NCBI GenBank assembly: GCA_020636995.1
Contig: JACJWU010000001.1
Span: 620,001 to 684,000, forward strand
Direction of reading: 5' to 3'
From: Actinomycetota bacterium
GTDB lineage: Bacteria > Actinomycetota > Actinomycetes > S36-B12 > UBA10799
DNA length: 64,000 bases
The notes beneath the pieces were generated by a model. That model was not told the origin of the DNA, ran no database searches, and worked only from the letters and a program-made list of their open reading frames with translations. Positions 1 through 8,615 of this stretch are shown here, piece after piece; the stretch's first letter is position 1; the number at the start of each line of letters is the position of its first letter. The position numbers were made by a program, and so were the translations under genes.

Positions 1-2466
1 CAACGTGGATTCGTTGTCCTACGCGCGGTCGGCGGAGAGACCACGGCCCGCTTCCCGTTCGCCGCACTGGCTCCTCTGCTGCCACCGCTGGGCGACCAGC
101 GCGATGCGACTGCGCTGTTCCAGCAGGTGACTGCGGCATGGAAGGCTGAGCACGGCACAACGCCCCTGGTGTTGTTCATCGACGACTGCCACCTGCTGGA
201 TCCAGGTTCGGCCGCCCTGGTGCAGCAACTGCGCAGCGCAGGCGTGTGCCGACTGCTCGCGACCATTCGCTCCGACAACCCCCTGCCCGACGCCATCGAT
301 GCGCTGTGGCGCTCTGGAGACCTCGAGATCATCGATGTGGACCCGCTCACACCCGAGGACCTGCACCGACTGCTGGAGCAGATACTCGGCCCGCCGGTTT
401 CGATGACGACCACTGAGCGACTCTTCCGCCGAACGGAGGGCAATCCGCTCTACGTCCGTGAAATGGTCCGCGCGGCGTTGGTCGACGAGAGCCTCACGAA
501 GGACTCCGGGATCTGGGAACTGCACCGCACGGACACGCGTTCTTCGCGATTGTCCGACGTCGTCCGACGTCGGATCGGAAGTCTCGAGAAGAGTGCGATG
601 GAGGCCCTCGAACTCCTGGCCGTAGCAGAGGTGCTGTCCGAGTCCGACCTGAACACGGTATTGCCCGACCCGCCATTGGAGGATCTCGAGGACCGGGGGC
701 TGATCATTCTGGCACGTGACGGCCACCGTTCGCAGGTGCGACTGAGCCACCCCGTGTTCGCAGAGATCCTTCGTGCGGACATGCCGAGGACCCGGGAACG
801 ACGCCTCAAGAGCCAGCTGGCCGCCCACATCGAAGGATGCGGTGCAAGGCGACGTGATGACGTCCTGCACTTGGTGACCTGGCTGCGCGACACCGATCAG
901 GTGGCCTCCGCAGAGCAGTTGGTCGCCGCCAGCAAACGCGCCCAGGCCCTGTTCGACCTTCCGCTCGCGATTGATCTGGCCCAGCAGGCGATGGCGGCAG
1001 GTGGTGGCACGCAGGCCGCCGTGGCGCTCGCCGAGGCCGACTTCCGCAACGGTGACGTCACAAGTGCTCTCAAGGTGCTGGCCCAGGCCGCAGATGCGGC
1101 GACATCCGACGACGAGGTTGCGGGGATCGCTGACACGCGGGCGCACGTTCTGTGTCTGGCGGGTCGCTCGGCCGAAGCGTTCGAGGTACTCGAGGCTGCT
1201 CGCCAGAAGGTGTCGCCGGAGTCTGCGGAGCAGATCGCCGGCCGTACGGCAGTGCTGATGATCCAGAACGCAGGCAGGCCCCGCGAGGCACTCGCCGCGG
1301 TGGATCAACTGCGCCATGGCGGGCAGGCGACCATGAGCACGCGGTCGCGGATGCGAGCAGACTACGTCGCGGGGCTGGCGCTGCCGCTGATCGGCCGTAG
1401 CGCCGACGCGCTGCGGGTCTGCCGGGAGTTCGCGGACTGGTTGCGCCGGGAGACCGACATCCCCATCCCTGAGGAGCAGGCACTGATCGGCAGCACCCTT
1501 GCCCACCTGCTCGCGGGTGAACTGGCGGCTGCCGGGTCGGATGCCGATGCTCTGCAGACAGGCATGGTTCGCCTCGGGGACCTCGAGGGTGAGGCCACGG
1601 GGGCGTTACTTCGGGGTCGCGTGGCGATCGCCTCCGGAGATGTACTCAGGGCACGTCGACTGTTCGAGCGAGCCCTAGCGATCAACGAAGGTCTCGATGA
1701 TCAGATCGGCATCCGATGGTCACTCGGGGCAGTGGCGCTGGCGGCAGGGCTCACCGGTGATGCCGAGGCCGCCAGCGAAGCCGCCGAGCGGATCCGGTTG
1801 GACACTGTCGAACCGGCCGGGCTGTTCGAACCCGATCTGGTCCAGCGTGGCTTGGCATGGGCGGCCGTGGCGTGTGGTCAGCCCGTGCGCGCGAAGGAAA
1901 TTCTGACAGAAGCGGCAACCACCGCCCGCGCCCTCGGTCAGATCGTGTCCGGCTGGCAACTCGAGCACGATCTTCTCCGACTAGGCGCACCACCGAGCGC
2001 GGATCTGCTCTCCGCCGGAGGAACACGCTGGGCCGTGGCGGCCGGGGAGCACGCGCGGGCGGTGGCTGAACGGGATCCGATCGAACTCGAACGTGTCGCA
2101 CTGCGGTGGGCAGAACTAGGTTTCGTCATCGAGGCCGCGGAAGCACTCGCGGCTGCAGTGGACTTGCAGCACAAGGCGGGACAGAGTCGTCGAGCGTCGG
2201 CACTGCTGACCCGCTTCGATGAACTGCGCGGCAAATGCCAGGCAGCTCGGACACCCGGCCTCCTTCGGCCATCCGAACAGGCCACCGCGCTCACACGACG
2301 AGAACGCGAGATCGCCGATCTGGCGATCCAGAACCTCACTGCGGCGAGCATCGCCGAACGCCTCGTCCTGTCGCGTCGAACGGTGGAGAACCACCTGCAG
2401 CGCGTGTACACCAAACTCGGGGTCACCAACCGCGCCGAACTCGAACAGTACCTACGGGGGACTTGA
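1..2466 (+). CDS. LuxR-family ATPase regulator, 5' end outside window
   Basis: The reading frame is open from the first base, so the N-terminus, including the expected Walker A loop, lies upstream; 821 residues are visible. A Walker B-like VLFIDDCHLLD sits at about residues 57-67, a long alpha-helical, Ala-rich middle resembles the TPR-like region of large LuxR (LAL/MalT-type) regulators, and a LuxR helix-turn-helix (LTRREREIADLA ... SRRTVENHLQRVYTKLG) occupies the last 58 residues. Such proteins are ATP-dependent transcription activators that respond to a ligand bound by the middle region. The ligand and targets cannot be read from the sequence. The stop is TGA. The next gene starts about 50 bp downstream, and nothing in the context ties the two together. 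Confidence 0.9.
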   Translation, partial: QRGFVVLRAVGGETTARFPFAALAPLLPPLGDQRDATALFQQVTAAWKAEHGTTPLVLFIDDCHLLDPGSAALVQQLRSAGVCRLLATIRSDNPLPDAIDALWRSGDLEIIDVDPLTPEDLHRLLEQILGPPVSMTTTERLFRRTEGNPLYVREMVRAALVDESLTKDSGIWELHRTDTRSSRLSDVVRRRIGSLEKSAMEALELLAVAEVLSESDLNTVLPDPPLEDLEDRGLIILARDGHRSQVRLSHPVFAEILRADMPRTRERRLKSQLAAHIEGCGARRRDDVLHLVTWLRDTDQVASAEQLVAASKRAQALFDLPLAIDLAQQAMAAGGGTQAAVALAEADFRNGDVTSALKVLAQAADAATSDDEVAGIADTRAHVLCLAGRSAEAFEVLEAARQKVSPESAEQIAGRTAVLMIQNAGRPREALAAVDQLRHGGQATMSTRSRMRADYVAGLALPLIGRSADALRVCREFADWLRRETDIPIPEEQALIGSTLAHLLAGELAAAGSDADALQTGMVRLGDLEGEATGALLRGRVAIASGDVLRARRLFERALAINEGLDDQIGIRWSLGAVALAAGLTGDAEAASEAAERIRLDTVEPAGLFEPDLVQRGLAWAAVACGQPVRAKEILTEAATTARALGQIVSGWQLEHDLLRLGAPPSADLLSAGGTRWAVAAGEHARAVAERDPIELERVALRWAELGFVIEAAEALAAAVDLQHKAGQSRRASALLTRFDELRGKCQAARTPGLLRPSEQATALTRREREIADLAIQNLTAASIAERLVLSRRTVENHLQRVYTKLGVTNRAELEQYLRGT

Positions 2467-2514
2467 GTACCGGCTACTCACGCCAGCACCTGCCGTTCGA
2501 TCTTGACTGTGCCC

Positions 2515-2937
2515 ATGTCCAAATATCGAGCAATACCTGTCCTGTTGATCGTGACCGCACTACTACCGGTGGCGCAGACCGCGCACGCAGCCGACAAGCC
2601 CACCCCCGGCACCTTTCGTGGAGAGCATGGCCTCAACGGAGGCCTGAGACTCACCTTCGCCCACGAGAAGGGCATCGGTGTGTATCTGTCGCGGTACACC
2701 GTCTCCGGTGAACTTCGCTGCGACGGCGAGCCGGTGATCCCGTTGACGTACCAAGCGATGCGGGTGACCGCTCGCACTGCTGCAAAGGTTCGCGGGAAGA
2801 AGCGGACCTTCACCTACCGAGCGGCGACGTTGGAGATCACGGGCCGGTTCGTGTCGGCCAAGCGCATCGCGGGCACGATCACCGGTAAGGCGAGCTACTG
2901 CACTCAGAGCGCGGGGTTCGTCGCCAAACTCAGCTGA
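2515..2937 (+). CDS. small secreted protein of unknown function
   Basis: A 140-residue protein with an N-terminal signal peptide: a positively charged start (MSKYR), a hydrophobic stretch and an Ala-x-Ala type cleavage site near TAHAA. The mature part is basic and probably beta-rich, with two cysteines (GELRCDGEP and ASYCTQS) that could form a disulfide outside the cell. An upstream in-frame TTG at 2503 would add four residues; I prefer the ATG because the signal peptide then starts normally. No family is recognised. Another small secreted protein of similar style lies at 43318-43803, but I see no clear homology. A strong hairpin follows 10 bp after the stop. Confidence 0.7.
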   Translation: MSKYRAIPVLLIVTALLPVAQTAHAADKPTPGTFRGEHGLNGGLRLTFAHEKGIGVYLSRYTVSGELRCDGEPVIPLTYQAMRVTARTAAKVRGKKRTFTYRAATLEITGRFVSAKRIAGTITGKASYCTQSAGFVAKLS

Positions 2938-2946
2938 CGGCACGCG

Positions 2947-2982
2947 AAGGGGCCGGGTCGAGAACATCCGACCCGGCCCCTT
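2947..2982. terminator. bidirectional hairpin terminator between convergent genes
   Basis: A perfect 14-bp stem (AAGGGGCCGGGTCG at 2947-2960 with its complement at 2969-2982) and an 8-nt loop lie between two convergent genes. The right arm ends in TTCCTT on the plus strand. The position and symmetry suit transcription termination from both sides. Confidence 0.8.
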
Positions 2983-2991
2983 CCTTCATGC

Positions 2992-4569
2992 TCATCGCTT
3001 GGGCGGGACCTTGAACCTCTTGGCGTCGGACGGACCCTGCCCAACTGCGTTGATACCACTCACCTTGACGCGGTAACGACCCTTGGTCACCGCGAAGCGG
3101 GTCCGCGGAGCCGAAACCGTCCGAATCCGCACCTTCTTCGACCCACGCTTCTTGACAACGACCCGGTAGCTGTTGGCCGCCTCACCGCGCTGCCATGACA
3201 CACGGGCATACCGCTTGCGCACCTTGACCCTCAGACCTGTGACAGCGGCCGGTGTACTCCTTCCTGTAGCCGGCGGGGTGATGGCATCGTCGATGTTGCG
3301 CACACGACTCGTCCGCAGAACACCGAACGTCCCGCTGTGACCTCGCCAGAAGGCCACACCCGAGTTCGCGCTCTCATCCACGAGGACTGTCGGTGACCCG
3401 GCCAGAGCGCTGACCGATGAGACATCCACCGGCATGTCCCAGGATCCGTCGTCGTAGTGAGCGCCGGTCACCTTGCGCAACTGTCCGACGGCTTGGGTCC
3501 ACACAGCCATCGCGGACGCACCGTCCTTGGACAGCGAAACGTGCGGATCGAACGAGGACTCCCCGGGCCGCGACAGGGTCTGCGTGGCACCCCAGCCAGT
3601 CCCCGCGTCGACCACTGCCTCTACCACCCCGGTGCCGGAGTCGTCGCGCCGCCAAGCCACTGCAGCCGTGGATCCGGCGGTGTCCAGGACCGGCGTATAG
3701 GCGTTGCTGCCCTGAGCGGACAACACGTCCTCCTCACCCCACTGACCGGCCGCGCGTCGAGCACTGAGCACGCGCAGGGTGGCGTCACGGACCTCGACCC
3801 ATGTTGCGACGGCACCGCCATCCACCAGCGCCACGTCGGGGCTCGTGGTCTGCGCCGATGCCGACAGCCACTGGGGAGGCGACCAGGTCGACCCCGCCCA
3901 TTCCGTGGATTCGACGTTGTAGTAACCACCTGCGTACCTGCGCCACAGCGCGATCGCCCGCGTACCGTCGTCACTCAGATCCATCGTCGGCGTCACGGAG
4001 TCTGTGCCTGGAGCGGTGAGATCGTCAGGGGCGTCCCACTGTCCATCGTGCCCCCAGGCGACTCGGATAGTCCGGTCGGCGCCACTCCCCTCACGCCACA
4101 TCACGAGTGCGGTTCCACCGTCGCTCGTGATGTCCACCTGCGGAACCGCTGCCTCTGTGTCGGTGCCAACCTGCTTGAGGACACCCCACGTGCCGTTGCT
4201 GAACCACCGGGACTGCACGATCGATTCGTTGCCGTCCTCCAGCACCCACACGGCGACCGCATTCTCTCCTGATGGTGAGACGGCCACTTGGGGGCTGCCG
4301 GCGTCGCCGTTTGAGGAGGACAGAACGGCCGTGGGTCCCCATTGACCGATTTCCAGGGAACGGGCCTGGATCCGCTCGTGTGCACCGTCGAACTGTCGCC
4401 ACACAGCGACGGCGCGTGAGGTGTCTGCGCTCGTGGCACTTGTGAAGGTCGTGGTCTTTCGGTCTGGCATGGACAGTGTCGATTCGGGCTCCGGAGCGAG
4501 GACGGCGACTGCCGGTGTGGAAGCCAGCGCGATGAGCGCCATTGCCAGAATGATGTGTGGTGTCTTCAT
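2992..4569 (-). CDS. secreted repeat protein with C-terminal fibronectin III-like domain
   Basis: A 525-residue exported protein. Residues 1-25 form a signal peptide ending in STPAVA. Residues of about 40-420 contain roughly seven or eight degenerate repeats of about 50 residues, each with an A-x-x-V/M-W core (for example RAVAVWRQ, NAVAVWVL, TALVMWRE, RAIALWRR) preceded by an S-x-D/P-G turn. This pattern suggests a beta-propeller or similar beta-solenoid. The last 90 residues (from VTGLRVKVRKRYARVSW) resemble a fibronectin type III domain with a basic strand-rich end. I do not recognise a characterised homolog. It is probably a cell-surface or secreted binding protein. The stop is TGA, next to the shared terminator. 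Confidence 0.7.
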   Translation of the reverse strand: MKTPHIILAMALIALASTPAVAVLAPEPESTLSMPDRKTTTFTSATSADTSRAVAVWRQFDGAHERIQARSLEIGQWGPTAVLSSSNGDAGSPQVAVSPSGENAVAVWVLEDGNESIVQSRWFSNGTWGVLKQVGTDTEAAVPQVDITSDGGTALVMWREGSGADRTIRVAWGHDGQWDAPDDLTAPGTDSVTPTMDLSDDGTRAIALWRRYAGGYYNVESTEWAGSTWSPPQWLSASAQTTSPDVALVDGGAVATWVEVRDATLRVLSARRAAGQWGEEDVLSAQGSNAYTPVLDTAGSTAAVAWRRDDSGTGVVEAVVDAGTGWGATQTLSRPGESSFDPHVSLSKDGASAMAVWTQAVGQLRKVTGAHYDDGSWDMPVDVSSVSALAGSPTVLVDESANSGVAFWRGHSGTFGVLRTSRVRNIDDAITPPATGRSTPAAVTGLRVKVRKRYARVSWQRGEAANSYRVVVKKRGSKKVRIRTVSAPRTRFAVTKGRYRVKVSGINAVGQGPSDAKRFKVPPKR

Positions 4570-4685
4570 GCCTCGCAGTCAAGCGGGGCGGCGTGACGGC
4601 GGGATGAGTAATGGGTACTCAAATGCCTATGGCCGACCTCCGGGCGTGGCGGCCCCGCAGATAGATCTCCGCTTGCCGAGACGCC

Positions 4686-4859
4686 CTACTTCGGGAGTTG
4701 CCCGGCACCGAACGCCGCGTCCGCGGCTTCCTCGATCTCCTGCGACTGCTTCTCGCTCCAGTCGCTGGCGGGTTCCTTCGCAACTGCCGCCTCGGGGTCG
4801 ATCTCCTGCGCTTGATCGGCCGCGACCTGCTGCTGCTCAGGCCAGTTCTTCTCGTCCAT
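4686..4859 (-). CDS. small acidic protein of unknown function
   Basis: A 57-residue protein rich in Glu, Gln and Ala, with no signal peptide or membrane segment and probably disordered or helical. I place the start at the ATG at 4859 because a GAGGAGG ribosome-binding site lies a few bases upstream; an in-frame start at 4898 would overlap that site. It ends in TAG. No family is recognised. It stands alone between the secreted repeat protein and the GlxA-type regulator. Confidence 0.5.
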   Translation of the reverse strand: MDEKNWPEQQQVAADQAQEIDPEAAVAKEPASDWSEKQSQEIEEAADAAFGAGQLPK

Positions 4860-4987
4860 CACCGCCTCCTCGGCCTCCAGTGAACCAGACGGTGCCACCC
4901 GTGGCCTGCTGTCACGTCACACGTCTTGGCAACGAAGTCGGAGCCACCCACCCGGGCGTCTTCGTGATCGGCAGCGAGCGCCAGCGG

Positions 4988-5968
4988 CTACTCGACGACT
5001 TCCCGAAAGCGGCTGCGGTACTCCCCCGGCGTGACACCCATCACGCGTTGGAAGGACCGATGGAACGTCTCCACATTGGCGTAACCGCAACGTCGCGAGA
5101 CCCGGGCCATGCCGTCGTCGGTCCGCTCGAGCATCCGCCGGGCGGTGTCCATACGCACACGTTCGACATAGCTGCCGGGACTCACACCCACCTCACGGGT
5201 GAACAAGCGCTGGAAACTGCGGTGCGCCAGACCAGCACGTTCTGCGAGGGCCGCCACGCTTAGGTCACCGTCCGGATGATCGGCGATGTAGGCCAGCAGG
5301 TCGTTGATCGTCTGATCCGACGCCTGCTCCACAGCGAGGTGGGTGCTGAACTGACGCTGGCCCCCGGACCGGTGCATGTACACCACGAGATTGCGTGCGA
5401 CCTCAGCCGATAGCGCACTCCCATGGTGGCGGCGCACGATCTCAAGCGCCAAATCGATGCCGGCGGTCACCCCTGCCGAACTCCACACACCGTCGTGGAT
5501 GAAGATCCGGTCGGAGTCCACGTCGATCTCCGGATGGGTGCGGGTGAGTTGATCCGCCAGTGCCCAGTGCGTGGTCGCCCGCCTCCCCTCGAGCAGGCCC
5601 GCTTGGGCGAGCAGAAGCGCGCCCGTACACACAGAGCCGACCTCCTCGCTGCGTTCAGCCAACCCTCGTAGAGCATCGATGAACTCCGCATTGGTGGCGA
5701 CCTCGGCCACCGACAGGCCGCCAGGCACCAGTAACAGATCCGGCGCGAGTTCGGGGTCACCCACGCCTGCTGTGGCGTGAACTGCGGGGCCTGCGGCAGT
5801 CGCAACCGGCCCCGGACGTGCAGCGGCCAGTTCCACCACATACGCAGGGCTGGATCCACCATCGCGGTCCACCAAGTAGTTGACGAAGTAGAACACGTCG
5901 AGCGGGCCGAAGATGTCGAGGCCCTGCACACCGTCGAAGGTCACAAGGACGACGTTGCGAGTTCTCAT
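4988..5968 (-). CDS. GlxA-family transcription regulator (DJ-1/PfpI + AraC HTH)
   Basis: A 326-residue protein with the two-domain layout of the GlxA family. Residues of about 5-175 form a DJ-1/PfpI (class I glutamine amidotransferase-like) domain that includes the cysteine elbow SVCTGALLLAQAG, and residues of about 215-320 form an AraC-type double helix-turn-helix with the conserved RRCGYANVETFHRSF and GVTPGEYR. In this family the first domain senses a ligand rather than acting as an enzyme. I choose the ATG at 5968 because MRTRNVVLVTFDGVQGLDIFG is the usual beginning; the longer open frame upstream is unlike the family. It is divergent from the membrane protein at 6157, which is its most likely target. 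It ends in TAG. Confidence 0.88.
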   Translation of the reverse strand: MRTRNVVLVTFDGVQGLDIFGPLDVFYFVNYLVDRDGGSSPAYVVELAAARPGPVATAAGPAVHATAGVGDPELAPDLLLVPGGLSVAEVATNAEFIDALRGLAERSEEVGSVCTGALLLAQAGLLEGRRATTHWALADQLTRTHPEIDVDSDRIFIHDGVWSSAGVTAGIDLALEIVRRHHGSALSAEVARNLVVYMHRSGGQRQFSTHLAVEQASDQTINDLLAYIADHPDGDLSVAALAERAGLAHRSFQRLFTREVGVSPGSYVERVRMDTARRMLERTDDGMARVSRRCGYANVETFHRSFQRVMGVTPGEYRSRFREVVE

Positions 5969-6156
5969 GATCCAAGGCCAGCATGTAGCAGAGGTGGCGT
6001 CAATGACTTGGTCCTGACGTTTCCGGCCAGCCAGCCGGTGGCGCGAATCGTCAATCGTCGGACCTCGACGCCACCGGGCACGGCGAGAAGCATGGATGAC
6101 GCAAGCAGTCAGGACCTCATCGATCGCGCCACCGGGCGCGGACAAGGAGAACGATC

Positions 6157-6858
6157 ATGAGTACCACTCTCACACGCGAGGTGAGCCGGACCGACGACGC
6201 GATCGGCCGTCGCGCCGGCGGCTGGGCCGCTCTGGGGCAGGCTGCCACGTTCATCATCGGCATGATCCTGTTCGCGACTGTCGTCGCCTCCGCCGACTAC
6301 GGCGCACTGGACACCGATGTCGGCGAGCACCTGCGGTTCCTTGCGGACAACACCCTGCTGCTGAACGTCTGGTACGCCGCCATCTACCTGGCCTTCGGCG
6401 CATTCCTGGTGGTCCAGTCGCTCGCCCTGCTGTCACGGGTGGGAGCGTCGTTCATGGCCCGGGTGGGTACGGCCTTCGGATTGATATGGGCCACGCTGAT
6501 GTTCGCCGTCGGGATGACCGCCATGATCGGCAGCGACATGGTGCTCGACGTGGCCGCGCAGGACAGCGCCCTGGCCGCATCCATGTGGGCGACCATCCAG
6601 ATGCTCATCCAGGGTTTGGGTGGGGGTATCGAACTGGTGGGGGGCTTGTGGATCACGCTGATGAGTGTGGCGGCTCTGCGGTCGCGGTCTCTGCCGAAGA
6701 ACCTGAACTACCTGGGTCTGGTGGTGGGCGCGGCGGGCATCCTGACGACCACCTTGCTGCTGCCCGACGTCCTCACCGCGTTGTTCGGGCTCGGAATCAT
6801 CGTCTGGTACGTCTGGATCGGAATCACCATGCTGCGCTCGGAACGCCCGACGAACTGA
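6157..6858 (+). CDS. multi-pass membrane protein, DUF4386-like
   Basis: A 233-residue protein with about six hydrophobic segments (for example residues 28-45, 68-90, 105-125, 150-172, 185-200 and 205-225), short loops and a charged N-terminus. The layout resembles DUF4386-type membrane proteins, whose function is unknown, but the assignment is tentative. A good ribosome-binding site (AAGGAG) lies 7-12 bp before the ATG. The gene is divergent from the GlxA-type regulator with about 190 bp between the starts, so it may be controlled by it. A long hairpin follows the stop. Confidence 0.6.
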   Translation: MSTTLTREVSRTDDAIGRRAGGWAALGQAATFIIGMILFATVVASADYGALDTDVGEHLRFLADNTLLLNVWYAAIYLAFGAFLVVQSLALLSRVGASFMARVGTAFGLIWATLMFAVGMTAMIGSDMVLDVAAQDSALAASMWATIQMLIQGLGGGIELVGGLWITLMSVAALRSRSLPKNLNYLGLVVGAAGILTTTLLLPDVLTALFGLGIIVWYVWIGITMLRSERPTN

Positions 6859-6864
6859 CCGCCG

Positions 6865-6905
6865 CACGGTGGGTGGTGTGCCCGGGGAGCGCACCACCCA
6901 CCGTG
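6865..6905. terminator. hairpin between convergent genes
   Basis: A 14-bp inverted repeat (CACGGTGGGTGGTG at 6865-6878, complement at 6892-6905) with a 13-nt loop lies directly after the TGA of the membrane protein and before the end of the convergent hydrolase. There is no clear T-run, so it could also act as a transcript-stabilising hairpin. Confidence 0.6.
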
Positions 6906-6950
6906 TTGCCGACGCTGGGCCACACAGGCGGCCACTAGCCAGCGTGTGCT

Positions 6951-8468
6951 TCAACCCATGGTGGACGTCCGTCCGAGCACCGTGTTCACCATGTAGTCCA
7001 CGAAGGCGTCCGGCTGCTCCCACAGCGGGCGGTGCCCGGAGGTCTCAAGAACAACCCGGTCCTTGATGGGCGCATCGATCATCGGATACCACTCATTGAA
7101 TGGCAAGGCACGGCCGTCGGCCTCATGAGCGCCCTGGACGAAGAACACGGGAACGGAGAAGTCAGTTGCCGTCCGCCGGAAGTCGATCTCCTGCAGCTGC
7201 GGGTACAGGGCGGCGAACGTATCCATGAACGCACCCAGGACATGGATCTGGTCGATCAGGGCATACTCCTCCACGAGCAGGTTCTCAGACATCTGACCTG
7301 ATCCCTCAGAGTTCGCACTGTGGTCGTAGGGGTAGACATCCTGTTCGTGCGACAGCGCTGCTTCGTAGCGCAGCATGTCCTCGTAGGGTGGTGGACCCGA
7401 AGCCAGGAGCTCGGAGGCCAGCTCGTCGTTGCCCGTCCGTTGCGCCCATGCCAACGTGTCCCGGTAGAAGATCCGATCCGTGGCCGACTGGCTGACCATT
7501 TGACCCGTCCCGATGAAAGCGGCGTACAGGTCAGGCCGCTGCTGGACGGCAAGCACCCCCAACGTCGAACCCCAGGACTGCCCGAGCAGGTAGATGGTCT
7601 GCTGTCCGAACCGGTCACGCAGGTACTCGGTGACGGCGATCGTGTCGGAAACTGCGCCTTCCGGGCTCACAGTGCCAGTGGGATCCAACTCCGAATACGC
7701 CGTACCTGCGCCTCGCTGATCCCATGTCACCACGGTGAAGTGCCGTTCGAGTTCGGCCAGATGCCGGCGCATCGCGCCGTACTCGGATCCACCCGGTCCT
7801 CCCGCGAGGAAGAGCAGGACCGGATTGTCCGTGCTGTGGCCGCGGATCATCAGCTTGGCCTGATGGGTCCCGATGTCGACTCCCGTCAACTCGGCGACAG
7901 AGCCGGTGAGTTGCCGCCCGTCGGGCCCCACGATCGGAGCCGTCGTCGCCGGCCGCAGCAGGCCCACGCTCACGACGAGGACCGCGAGCGCGGCGATTGC
8001 CACACCGGTCCTCATGATCAGCGACGACCAGCGGGAGGTGGGCCCCGCGACCAGACCCACTCCTACTGCGGACCCGAGCGCCAAAGGAAGCAGTGCCAAC
8101 ACTGCGTGGAAGCCACGGCCGGTCACCAGCGCGATGATCCCGTACATGCTCGCGTGGATACCGTCGACCATCGGCCCGTCCAGACCGATGCGCAACACCT
8201 CGAACACGACGGCGAACACAGCAGGAGTCAGGACGATCGCCCAACGGCTACGCAACAGGACTCCCGCGACCGCGCCGACGATGAGGCTGATCGCGATCGA
8301 CCAGATCGCCTGGCTCGTCGTCATCGGGCCGCGGGGCATCCACCATGCGGCGATGGCCGCCCACGCGGCGGCCACAAGAAGTCCCGCTGCCGCCAGGTTC
8401 CGCACCTTTCCCGACGTGTCGTCGGATGTTGTGGTCGGGTGTCCCTCGAGATTCTGCAAGATGCTCAT
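6951..8468 (-). CDS. membrane-anchored alpha/beta hydrolase, prolyl aminopeptidase-like
   Basis: A 505-residue protein. Residues 1-180 carry about five membrane-spanning segments, and residues of about 195-505 form an alpha/beta hydrolase domain of the proline iminopeptidase type. Visible motifs are the oxyanion-hole region LFLAGGPGGSEYG, a WDQRGAG strand, the nucleophile elbow GQSWGS (catalytic Ser), an acid near QGAHEADG and the catalytic His in SGHRPLWEQP. Membrane-fused hydrolases of this layout occur in Gram-positive bacteria; the substrate is unknown. The gene is divergent from a histidine kinase and response regulator pair, and a 9-bp inverted repeat lies between them, so control by that pair is plausible. 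The stop is TGA. Confidence 0.82.
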   Translation of the reverse strand: MSILQNLEGHPTTTSDDTSGKVRNLAAAGLLVAAAWAAIAAWWMPRGPMTTSQAIWSIAISLIVGAVAGVLLRSRWAIVLTPAVFAVVFEVLRIGLDGPMVDGIHASMYGIIALVTGRGFHAVLALLPLALGSAVGVGLVAGPTSRWSSLIMRTGVAIAALAVLVVSVGLLRPATTAPIVGPDGRQLTGSVAELTGVDIGTHQAKLMIRGHSTDNPVLLFLAGGPGGSEYGAMRRHLAELERHFTVVTWDQRGAGTAYSELDPTGTVSPEGAVSDTIAVTEYLRDRFGQQTIYLLGQSWGSTLGVLAVQQRPDLYAAFIGTGQMVSQSATDRIFYRDTLAWAQRTGNDELASELLASGPPPYEDMLRYEAALSHEQDVYPYDHSANSEGSGQMSENLLVEEYALIDQIHVLGAFMDTFAALYPQLQEIDFRRTATDFSVPVFFVQGAHEADGRALPFNEWYPMIDAPIKDRVVLETSGHRPLWEQPDAFVDYMVNTVLGRTSTMG

Positions 8469-8551
8469 GGCGCCTCCTCAACGTCCACTTCCACGATCGC
8501 GCTCCCAACCGTCCGCGTCGTCACCCCAGGAGATCCACGCGGTCGTCCTGT

Positions 8552-8572
8552 GGAGGGATTCACAATCCCTCC
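8552..8572. promoter_or_regulatory. candidate operator between hydrolase and two-component genes
   Basis: GGAGGGATT at 8552-8560 and AATCCCTCC at 8564-8572 form a perfect 9-bp inverted repeat with a 3-nt spacer. It is 84 bp upstream of the hydrolase start and 44 bp upstream of the kinase start, the position expected for a site bound by the neighbouring NarL-type response regulator. This is inference from symmetry and position only. Confidence 0.45.
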
Positions 8573-8615
8573 GCGGGAGGACGAACGGCCACCGGGACGG
8601 CGGTACGGTGAAGAC

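Noticed and set aside
7320..8615. Long N-terminal extension of the histidine kinase
   Set aside because: It runs across the hydrolase gene on the other strand and the divergent promoter. The kinase's membrane region begins right after the GTG at 8616.
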